Source: Rosellinia necatrix
Lineage: Eukaryota; Ascomycota; Sordariomycetes; Xylariales; Xylariaceae
Direction of reading: 5' to 3'
DNA: 64,000 nucleotides
Assembly: GCA_021209875.1 (NCBI GenBank)
Contig: JAGYVD010000008.1
Coordinates: 186,001-250,000 of the forward strand
In this document: one piece after another, positions 55,705 through 64,000 of the stretch
How positions within the stretch are numbered: the stretch's first letter is position 1
How the letters are laid out: the number at the start of each line of letters is the position of its first letter
Program-made: the position numbers and the translations under genes
Notes under the pieces: generated by a model
Seen by the model: only the letters and a program-made list of their open reading frames with translations
The model's database searches: none
Told to the model about the DNA's origin: nothing

Positions 55705-57666
55705 CTAACAGACGGTTCTGTGTATACCATCTTCCAGACGCTTTGTGACGCCTTCCAGAGTTGGCTGCTTTCCCGCACTGCCAGCGTCCCTGTGCTGGAG
55801 AACCGAGACATCCGCATCCTGATTTTCCATCAGTGTCTGCGTAACGGAAACTATGTCTGAAATCAAACGGTCCAAGAGGTCTAAACTCATGCTTTCACGC
55901 ACGACAACACGTAGGATCTCAATGCTGCTCTCATTGGGTGGTAGTGCGTAGTTGGGTATGATCCACTGGCGAGCGCGCATGAGCAGCGAAACGGATTCCT
56001 GTTTGATCTGGGGGAACTCCTTCTGGAACTCATCTGATAATCGGAATGAGACCACTGGCAATCCAGCAATGTAGTCAGCCGAGGTCTCGCCTTCGGTGCC
56101 TATCACCGCTTGCATCCCACCGGTAATAATAGCCCTCGAGGATGACTTCGGCTTATGAATCTCAGAGACGCACGTGTACCAACTGGTAGCCTCCAGGCTC
56201 TTAGAGAGCAAACGTGCGTTTGTTAGACAGTTCTCCATGATTTCGCGGTAGCCATTGAAACCCAGATGAATCAGGTTATAGTACTGCACGATGACTTGTG
56301 CACCGGGGCGGGAAAAGTTTAGTGCGAATGACCTTTCCGTACCACCTAGGTAATGCAATTCAAAAATGAGGTGCTGTGGTAAATAGGATTCGTCTCGCCA
56401 AATAATCCAACCAACCCCTGCCGTTACGAGACCGTACTTATGCCCAGACGCATTAATGGATTTAACACGGGGCAACTCGAAGTTCCTACATCTCATATTG
56501 TAAGCGTTCAGGGTGTCATGGGAATGATGGTCACGGAGTCCCTTACCACTTCGGTCCGCCAGCACCGGCCCAAGTAAAGGGCGCGACGAATCCCCCGGAC
56601 GCTGCGTCTACATGAATCGGGATATCGATACCAGTCCGTTCTTGATACTCGTCAAGAATTTCAGAAATCTCTTCTACCGGCTCATAATGACCGGTATAGG
56701 TGCTTCCCAATATGACAAAAACCCCGATGGTGTTCTCGTCGATGTTCTCCTTCACAAGTTTGGGGTCCAGTCGATAATTACTCTCCTTTGACACGGGAAG
56801 TATGCGCGCCTCTACCTCAAAGTAACGCGCAAATTTTTCCAGGGCAACTTGCGCGTTGGCGCCCATGAGAATGTTGGGCTTTGCGGTATCGAGGCCTTTG
56901 GCTCGGCGGTGCTCCTGCCATCTACGCTTCATTGCCAAACCACCAAGATGAATGGCCTCCGACGACCCGGTTGTGGCGGACCCCATCGCCTTTTCTCCTT
57001 TGTTCACCCCCCAGAGTTGCGCAATGATGCTTATACAGCGCTCGTGAATCACCATCATGGCCGGGTATTCGTCGTTGTCAGCGAAATTCTTGGATACTTC
57101 AACACTCCAAATTAGTTATCCGGGTGCAGGATCTGAACTTCTGTAAATGGAAACAAAAGGCCTAGCAAACAAGAGTAGCTTGACTATTCTTCCATTTCTT
57201 TCGAGAGGAAATAGCAAACGACTGCTGTGAATACTTACAATTTTCGGCCATTAGCAGAGTTGCGTTTGGTTCCATGTAAGTGTTAACGAAACTAGAGGCA
57301 GTGAGCAGGGAGACATGACATATATTCACTAGGCATAGCTTGATGCTTACCTCGCAAGATTGAGGTTCGGTCTACCATCCAGATCGAGCTCGTCTCGAAT
57401 GAGTTGATATGCGGTGTCGGACGGGGCGCCGTCTTCAGGGATGCGATATTTCGGCACGTTGACCTCGCTGGCATATTTGGTCCCGTACGGAGTGAGATGC
57501 GAGGTAGTGGTGAGCTTACGAAGCTGTCGGCCCCCTTCGGTCAAGTGAGCATCGTGAAGGCGACTGATCAGCTCTTCCGGATCGACCTGAAGAAGTGCCG
57601 TCGTTAGCGGGGTGATATCAGCGTAGACATGACTGTACTAGTACGAACATGACGGGCAAGCGGCAT
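55705..57666 (-). CDS. GAD1: Glutamate decarboxylase (PLP-dependent)
   Basis: Five predicted exons: 57666-57649, 57586-57351, 57291-57239, 57096-56547 and 56485-55705, 545 aa, phases consistent. It belongs to group II PLP decarboxylases: LTPYGTKYA, PKYRIPEDG, LDLDGRPNLNLASFVNTYMEP, SKNFADNDEYPA, ATTGSSEAIHLGGLAMK, PIHVDAASGGFVAPF, and the PLP lysine (about K302) in SINASGHKYG. The enzyme converts glutamate to GABA and feeds the GABA shunt. It is cytosolic. The first exon is only 18 nt (MPLARH) with an unusual GTTCGT donor. It was chosen because it joins to VDPEELISRL, which is family-like. This is the least certain junction. The C-terminal ~40 residues after the last conserved helix are variable in the family. 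Confidence 0.9.
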
Positions 57667-58472
57667 CGTGACTACTGCGAAAGTGTTATTATCGGGCCGT
57701 TCTTGGTTGCGAATTGCGATCTAATCGGAAACACAACCCTTGAAAATCGGCGATGAATAGAAAGGAAAAACAGTAGGGAAAGCATTTCGCTCAGCGGCCT
57801 GCTCTATGTTCTATACCCCCGGGTCTATCCCTCTACCTATCTATGACGACATACGACACGACAACTTAGGGATGTGGGACAGGCCATCAAGGTATGTATC
57901 GGTACTCTATTGGTCTGCCCATAATGCACCCATCTTTGTCTCCATGGTTTTCCGAAGATCTGACACGTTGTCAACCCCTGCTTGTCAAGAAACAAGCTTT
58001 CCAGGCGGGGCTCTCACGCGCGAACATCCGCGTTGGCATAATCAATTGGTACAAATTGGTATAGGTGGTGTGCGTATGAAGCTTAATTGGCGGGGCTTGT
58101 TTGATGGTGAAAGAAATGTACGGATAGGAGTGTGATAGGTGGAAAGTGCACTACAAAAGAAGGAGGGGTAAGACCAGTACTGTATCTAGTTGGCTGCCGG
58201 ACAACTGGGGACCCCTCTCCATCTTCAATACAACACCCCTTTGCCCCCCTCGTCTTTCCACAATATCTACGGTAGGTATCTTTACCTGATTTGCCAACAT
58301 GTTAAGTCCATCCAAATTCGTATCTATGTACCATGACGAGACTTGCTCTTTAGCAGAACGCGAAGTCTCGGACTTCCCACTCCCCCCTCCCACGTCAATT
58401 TCCAACTAGCAGGAGTGAAGCCCGGGAGCAGATGAATATCCCATCTAGATACAAATCAGATCGGCAACTCAG
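57667..58472. other. Intergenic region GAD1 upstream / lyase downstream
   Basis: About 800 bp. Promoter of GAD1 on the minus strand. Short frames such as 57806-58135 plus lack features. Confidence 0.45.
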
Positions 58473-61400
58473 TTAGTTTGCGCCGGCATAGATAGCAACG
58501 CCCACCGTCCTCGACCACGTGCTACCCTGGCTGTCCTTAATGGCCACTGTGAAGGAGTCGATGCCCGTCGCTGACCCGGCCGTGTACGTGGCCTTGGCCG
58601 AGGCGACAGTGAGCGTCCCCTTGGTCGGGCCGGACACGGTGTACGTGGGGGAAATGAAGCCGGCGCCCATGGTCGAGATATCCACGACGACGGTCTTGGA
58701 GGGCGACACGAAGGCATGTGGTTCCGCCATGAAGTTCAGGTATCCCTCGAGCGCTGTATACCCGGCACCATCGGTTGAGCCGTCCCACCAATCGGCGATA
58801 CCATCGCCATTTGCATCCCATGTCGACGCGCGCGATGTCGTTGGGAAGCTCTCGAGTCCTCCTGCATCGGCTGGGTCATCAATGAGTCCCGGCTTGCCGC
58901 TCGCGCTGCCCTTGTACGTGTACGTCCCGGCCACCGTCTCCCGCACGATGCGCTTGTCGTGGTCGTCCTGCACCGGCTGCTGCGCTCCACTGTCCCCCAA
59001 CACGCGCTTGTACGCCTCCGTCGACGTCTGCGTCGTCACGTACGGCTCGAAGAACGCGCTACTGTAGAACTTCTGGTACGACACCCCGCCCGGCACCGAG
59101 ATAGCGGCGTAACAGGCCACGCTGGACGTCTTCCCCGTCCCGTCGCTGACCACTTGGGTAGAGTCCTGCGGTTACATCGGTGTGGTCAGGACAACAGTCG
59201 ACGATTATTGTTATTTTGCTAACAGCGACAACGAAGTCAATCAATATAGGAAAGAGACACACCTGAGTGAAGACGTTGAGCTGCGAGTTCCCCGAGCAGT
59301 GGTATGTCTGCGTGCCGGGCGCTGCATCTTCGTACGTGGCCTGGAGGTCATATGAAGGACCGCTCGCGGCGCCTGGCTTGTAATAGTTGCTGACGAAGTT
59401 GACCTGGTGCGCGCCTCCATCCGTTACTCGGCCACCATAGTTGTAGACGACGTTATTACGGATATCCAATCTTCCGCTGAAGGTGGCTGCGTCGTCGAGA
59501 CCGCCAGCTAGGGACCAACTACGCCCCTCGGCATGTGCGATGAGATTGTGGTGGAATGAGCCGACGTCACCGCCGATCGAAGCTAAAGATCGTTAACTCC
59601 CTTGGCTTATGATACGTTCGTCGGTTGCTGACTTACCCGCGTATCCGTGAGCAGTGCCTGCCGGATAATTCTGTGGTAACTATCAGACTGAATGTCGAGC
59701 GAATATTGCTGTTCTCTAACTTACCTGGTGGCCAGCAACGTTCAGCGGCTCTGAGATCATGGTTCGCTGTAGTGTGATATTAAATGCGGATCGAGAAGAG
59801 AAGCTCTCGTCGATGGTCCAGCCGACGGAACAGCGATCAAAGATACAATGGTTGGACCCTTGCATGCCCATGCCGTCTACCGTGTTCCCAGAAATCTAAG
59901 TATTAAATGAACGTTAGCAAGTATGAGCAACTAAGCGGCGCGGATACTCTTCACAAACCTTTCCAGGTCGAACCCTTATGTGTTGAAATATGACGTCTGA
60001 TGCGCCTATATACGTGTCAGAATGATCTGTCCCTCTTCAACTAGACGCCACTGATAGTCTTACCAGACAACCCTAAAGGCCACCCTTGAATCGCAATGCC
60101 CTTACCAGGCGCCGTCTGGCCTGCAAGAGTGATAAAGCTATCCGAGACAGTAAGGCGAGACGTCAATGTGATAACGCCGCCAATATCAAACACAACAGTA
60201 CGCGGCCCAGTAGCCACCGTCAATGCATACCGAAGAGTTCCGGCGGCAGTTGAGTCAGCTAAGCTCGTGACCTTGACAACCTTGCCGCCTCGGCCGCCTC
60301 GTGCCCAGCGGCTATTCCCAAGGCGAGATATTAACAAATATTTTTGGTGTTTAAAAGGGGAGGTTGAAGCTTACCCCCATCCTTCAGCGCCCGGGAACGC
60401 GAGATGTGCGAGACGGAATAAGAAGACGCGTCCAACATAAGTGGTTGAGCCAGACATGACATCCACGCGCCAGTAGTAGTAGTCGTTCGTATTCAGTCCT
60501 GCATTCATATTTGTCAGCCTACGACTACGACTCAGAGGGGAAAGTGACACAAACCCGAAAATGTAAAAGATGTCGATGTGGTAGAACCAACCGAAGTGAG
60601 GGTGCTGCTGGTCGTTCCCAGGTAAACCTTGTAGGTCGGCGAACTCACGGCTTTGGGTGTCCTCCAATTAGCCTGGATACTGGTGGCACCTGCCAAGTCG
60701 ATGTGTTGGTCGTTGTGGTTTGGATAAGGAAACCCAACTTGCTGATCTATATCGGCCGAGTCGATCTCAAACCCGTTCAAAAATGCACGCTTATCACCAC
60801 CTGACGGGGTATAGATGATTTTGACAACTTGAGAGGTCGATGTGACCGTAAATGAGACGTACGAATTCGCTGCATCCCAAATGTTGTTGACGCGAATGCT
60901 CTGGGCCAGGCTCTAATCTGGTGTTAGGTCTATTTTCTGTTCATCGGAAACTGAGTGGCTGTCAGGGATATCTAAACGACGTACCGACACAGCAGTAGCC
61001 CCGTCCACAGTTATCTTCAAACTAGCAGCCGAGGACAGATTATCCCAGGCATTATGGTAACTTAACAACGTATGAGTTCCTGCTGAAAGACCCATGATAG
61101 ACAATGTGACCGCTCCGCCGGTCGTGGATTCGGTCGTTATCCCCTCGCCGATCATCCTCTCACCCATGCTGGGCACAAACTTCTGCTGGACGAGCTTGTA
61201 GCGAGCCCCTTTAAGAGTCGTATCGCTCGGCACCGAGAGCGTGAAAGTAACACCTTTCGTGACATACGATGCTGAAGTTGCCGCGGGCACAGTCCACGCT
61301 GGCCAGTCTGCATCTTCCACAAGGCGTAGATTAGTAGGGTTCAAGCGAACTCTGAAACCGCTGGCAGAAGGTGCTGGAGACCCAGCCCCAGTAGTTGTCG

Positions 61401-61739
61401 TGGCGGCAGACGTGGTCGTAGACGTTGTCTTTGACGTTGTTGTTGTCGTTTTCGTCGTCGTCGTCGTCGTTGTTGTCACCTTGGTCGTAGTGGTCAAGGT
61501 AGTCGTCGGCGGTAGGCATTGGTAATAGTAGTCATTGAGGTACCTGGCTCGTCGTGCATGAGCGAGGGTCAAATCGATATGAGAGGAAATTCGATCACTT
61601 ACGTGCAGGTCGTACCAGAAACACAAGTCGTGCCACCTGACCAACCTATACCACCGCATTGGGCGTATATTGGCTGTTGTGCATAGCTCGTCGACAAAAG
61701 CCCAAGGATGACCGCCGCGGCGGCCAGTGAGCGCGTCAT
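58473..61739 (-). CDS. Secreted multidomain polysaccharide lyase: CBM1 - Thr linker - carbohydrate-binding-like module - Fn3 - pectate-lyase-like
   Basis: Ten predicted exons: 61739-61603, 61543-60985, 60912-60555, 60498-60375, 60311-60064, 60005-59959, 59895-59725, 59670-59637, 59582-59263 and 59165-58473. They total 896 aa with every phase matching. Signal peptide MTRSLAAAAVILGLLSTSYA. A fungal cellulose-binding CBM1 follows (QCGGIGWSGGTTC ... YYYQCLP), then a ~35-residue Thr/Lys tract and a beta module of carbohydrate-binding type (SYHNAWDNLSSA, VNNIWDAANSYVSFTV). A fibronectin III-like domain comes next (QANWRTPKAVSSPTYKVYLG, YYYWRVDV), then a right-handed beta-helix lyase domain. The lyase opens with FPGAEGWGRWARGGRGGKV and includes TLRYAL, GPRTVVFDIGG, SNHCIFDRCSVGW, SFHHNLIAHAEGR and RNNVVYNYGG. 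A C-terminal Ig/cadherin-like segment ends the protein. The lyase part is pectate-lyase-like by motif. Its substrate is uncertain. It would act outside the cell on plant wall polysaccharide. Confidence 0.85.
61437..61475. repeat. GTC/GTT trinucleotide run encoding the poly-Thr linker
   Basis: Repeated GTCGTC/GTTGTT triplets on the plus strand. On the minus strand they code for the Thr-rich linker of the CBM1 lyase. Likely to vary in length between strains. Confidence 0.8.
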
Positions 61740-62815
61740 ATTGTCAAACACAAATTTCCAGCGGAGCTGTGATGCCTGGCGATGACCTGGGATGTCGGTG
61801 AACCCCCATGGCGACTTACGCTGCTCATCGTGTTTATATTTATCATTATCGAGGTTCCTATCCAGATCGATCTAGCAATACTTTCTGTTCACCAGTTTGA
61901 GTTCCTCATTGTAATTACTCTACGGACCAGAATGGCATACGGAACAAGATATTAGACGTTCATGTGGTCATGCCCCCGTTGCGCTCTCTGGGGATGCTGT
62001 TAGCAGCGCAACCTCAGGAGGCTCTAATGTCTTGGCTTCCCCAGACAGTTGCGAGATGGTGACTGAATCGAGTAGCTCGGTCGTCTCAGGGGTGTGTAAT
62101 TCGGGACCTTTATAAACCGACGGTAGTATAACCCGAATCGGATAAGCTAATTATAACCGTCGTCAATGCTGTTAGGGCAAGTCTGGATTGTATTGCGGCC
62201 AGGGGTAGCTTGAAGCTTGACCTATACAGGTTTAGCTGTCCCCGAGTTCCTTGGTTCGGTAATTGGTGGAATTCTCCCGAATGGCTGGAATATGCTTGGC
62301 CTCCCCTTTTCGTCATTGCAGGGACCTGTGGTTCGTGGAATCAGCCTAGCAGCGTGCTACAACGTTGACAAACGTTACTGTACTTTTTATCTTCTCTCCG
62401 TCCTCCGCAGACCAATTCTCTGATGTGGCCTACTTACATTCGGCCGACTTCGAACTGCCGAACTGTGAGAATGTTGACGCAAACGGCTAGAGTGGTTGGG
62501 ATACATTCTATCGCTGTTCAACTTGCAAATCATAGGGAAAATCACGGCTCTAGGCAAGGTCAATATCCTTAATTGAATGACACCCGTGATAGTGCATGCA
62601 TGGTATGTATGTGTAATAATTCGTGGTATAGCTAGGACGAAAATTTGAAATAACGCATAGGCTGGTAGAATAGGTAGTTAGATTAAGAATACACTTAACG
62701 GTGCTAATCTAACTAAATATCCTCTACGAGAAACAGAAGTAGTGCTCCAATTTCAGTGCGATGTTATGCTTCCAAGATAACCAAAAATCCGATACAACAT
62801 CTTCACCGAACATAT
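61740..62815. other. Intergenic region / lyase promoter
   Basis: No supported gene. A minus-strand TATAAA with an adjacent GATAA lies near 61830-61850, about 95 bp upstream of the lyase start codon, a plausible core promoter. Short frames at 62110-62423 lack features. Confidence 0.4.
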
Positions 62816-64000
62816 TTAATAGCTTGCAAAGAACGCCAAGAGATCGTCGACATCCACCACGCTCACGCCGATGTTTTCCTTGTTCTCGCTGTACGCGACG
62901 AGCAGGTTGGCGCCGACCTGGACGGCGGTCGGATAGCTGAAGCCGTGGGCGCGGTCCTTGATGCCGTTCCGGGTGTCGGGCACGATGGCGGCGCTCGCGT
63001 TGGTCCGCAGCACGCCGGCGCGCGTGTACGCGCGGCCGGCGCCGCCCCGCGACAGCGCGATGGTCAGCGGCTGGCGCTCGACGACGGCGGCGTCGTAGCG
63101 CGGGTTGGACACGAGGTACCGCGCCCCCCCGCCGCCGTCCCGCGACAGCGTGCCGAGGTACTGCTTCGAGCCCGCGTCCGGGATGTTGGTCTGCCGGATC
63201 TCGCTCCCGCGCTGCTCCAGCACCCGCGGGTACCAGCCCGCGCCGTCCCTGTCGTCGCTGTACTCCACCCAGACGGAGCGCGTGTTGATGGCCGCGCCGG
63301 ACAGGTCGCGCCAGAACCGCTGCCAGTAGCCCCCCGTCGGCGAGCCGCCGCCATCATCATCGTCGTCGTCGTCGTCGTCGTTGTCGTCGAGCCACACCGC
63401 GTGCGTCAGCTCGCCCACGGTATGCGCGTCGTCGGCGGCGTAGAGGGCGTTATTGGCGAGCCACGGCGACCCGAACGGCGCCGTGTCCGGCCGGAGCATC
63501 ACGGCGTTGATCTGGTCGCGCTGCGCGCACGGCCGCATCCCGTACCGCGTCCCGTACACCGTGTCGGCGAACAGGTGCTGCGCCGCGTAGGCGTTCATCT
63601 CGGTCCAGCAGGGGTCGCCCAGGGGCGCGCCGCCGCGCGCGTCGATCCGCCGCGCGATCCGGCCCGCGCTCTGGAACCCGCCCGACCCGCCCGCGCAGTA
63701 CCGGCTCGCCGACAGCCCGACCACGTACAGCTCGCCCGTCGGCAGCTGCGCGAAGGCGTGGGCCTGCAGCGCGCGCTGCACGATCCCGCGGTCGCAGTAG
63801 TACGTGAAGTTCCGCGCCGCCCCGGTCTGGTTGGGGAGCAGGGCGGCGGGCAGGACGACGGCGCCGGCCGACCACGTCAGCCCGCCGTCGGCCGAGGTCG
63901 CCAGCCGGACGTCCTGGCCCATGCTGTCCTCGTCGACGGGCGCGGTCGAGAAGGCGAGGAACGTCAACGGGCCGCCGCCGTCAGCGTCGGCGTCGGCGGC
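62816..64000 (-). CDS. Sialidase-like (BNR/Asp-box) protein, C-terminal part
   Basis: The frame is open to the window edge, so the 5' end is missing. About 394 codons are present. It contains an Asp-box SADGGLTWS near the visible start, and sialidase-fold phrases such as YSDDRDGAGWYPRVLEQ, RQTNIPDAGSKQYLGTLS, RYLVSNPRYD and PLTIALSRGG, followed by SYPTAVQVGANLLVAYSENKENIGV near the end. This is the six-bladed propeller pattern of exo-alpha-sialidase-type proteins. Whether it cleaves sialic acid or another sugar cannot be told without the N-terminal catalytic residues. A GAC/GAT run (63355-63388) encodes a poly-Asp loop. Very GC-rich, like the ETR1 and SET genes. Probably secreted, but the signal peptide would lie outside the window. 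Confidence 0.7.
   Translation of the reverse strand, partial: AADADADGGGPLTFLAFSTAPVDEDSMGQDVRLATSADGGLTWSAGAVVLPAALLPNQTGAARNFTYYCDRGIVQRALQAHAFAQLPTGELYVVGLSASRYCAGGSGGFQSAGRIARRIDARGGAPLGDPCWTEMNAYAAQHLFADTVYGTRYGMRPCAQRDQINAVMLRPDTAPFGSPWLANNALYAADDAHTVGELTHAVWLDDNDDDDDDDDDGGGSPTGGYWQRFWRDLSGAAINTRSVWVEYSDDRDGAGWYPRVLEQRGSEIRQTNIPDAGSKQYLGTLSRDGGGGARYLVSNPRYDAAVVERQPLTIALSRGGAGRAYTRAGVLRTNASAAIVPDTRNGIKDRAHGFSYPTAVQVGANLLVAYSENKENIGVSVVDVDDLLAFFASY
63355..63388. repeat. TCG/TCATCG trinucleotide run encoding poly-Asp
   Basis: Tandem CGT/CAT triplets on the plus strand, coding for nine or more consecutive Asp residues in the sialidase-like protein. Confidence 0.85.

Noticed and set aside
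1..64000. CRISPR arrays, bacterial operons, riboswitches
   Set aside because: No regularly spaced repeats. Gene structure is eukaryotic throughout.

Overview
The window looks like nuclear DNA of a filamentous ascomycete (Pezizomycotina, probably a Sordariomycete). The evidence is short GT-AG introns, CBM1 and Ser/Thr-linker secreted enzymes, CBP4, CHS4/SKT5, SEA3 and UBC13 orthologue-like genes, and long extremely AT-rich blocks of the kind produced by repeat-induced point mutation (RIP). Most genes contain introns. I joined exons by hand using GT-AG sites and reading-phase agreement, so exon limits are predictions.

Layout. (1) 1-7.7 kb: AT-rich RIP-type block holding a stop-riddled Ty1/copia reverse-transcriptase relic and a ~240-bp unmutated MITE-like island. 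(2) 8.9-21.1 kb: an accessory island with an uncharacterised 382-aa protein, a subtilisin-like (S8) protease with a long helical N-terminal region and one apparent frameshift, a tail-to-tail NACHT-ankyrin NLR-like STAND protein, and a protein kinase-like gene. (3) 22.36-29.18 kb: one RIP-mutated copia LTR retrotransposon on the minus strand. It has 138-bp LTRs, TGTCA...TGACA termini and a CCTTC flank on both sides, and it sits inside a CCTTC microsatellite. (4) 30.4-49.7 kb: conserved housekeeping genes: a chitin synthase activator (Sel1 repeats, CaaX end), mitochondrial assembly factor CBP4, a SET-domain methyltransferase, mitochondrial enoyl reductase ETR1, ubiquitin-conjugating enzyme UBC13 and the WD40/RWD/RING SEA-complex subunit SEA3 (MTC5). 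(5) 50.4-64 kb: secretome-rich segment: a Ser/Thr-rich membrane protein, a six-cysteine small secreted protein assembled across an intron, a Thr-rich eight-cysteine secreted protein, glutamate decarboxylase, a CBM1-linker-Fn3-polysaccharide lyase, and the 3' part of a sialidase-like (Asp-box) protein running off the window.

The most distinctive part is region 2. An NLR-like receptor, a subtilase and a kinase, all domain types used in fungal allorecognition and innate immunity, lie within 10 kb between two RIP-type blocks. The genes of region 4 are ordinary cell-biology genes. Region 5 points to a fungus that degrades or colonises plant tissue.
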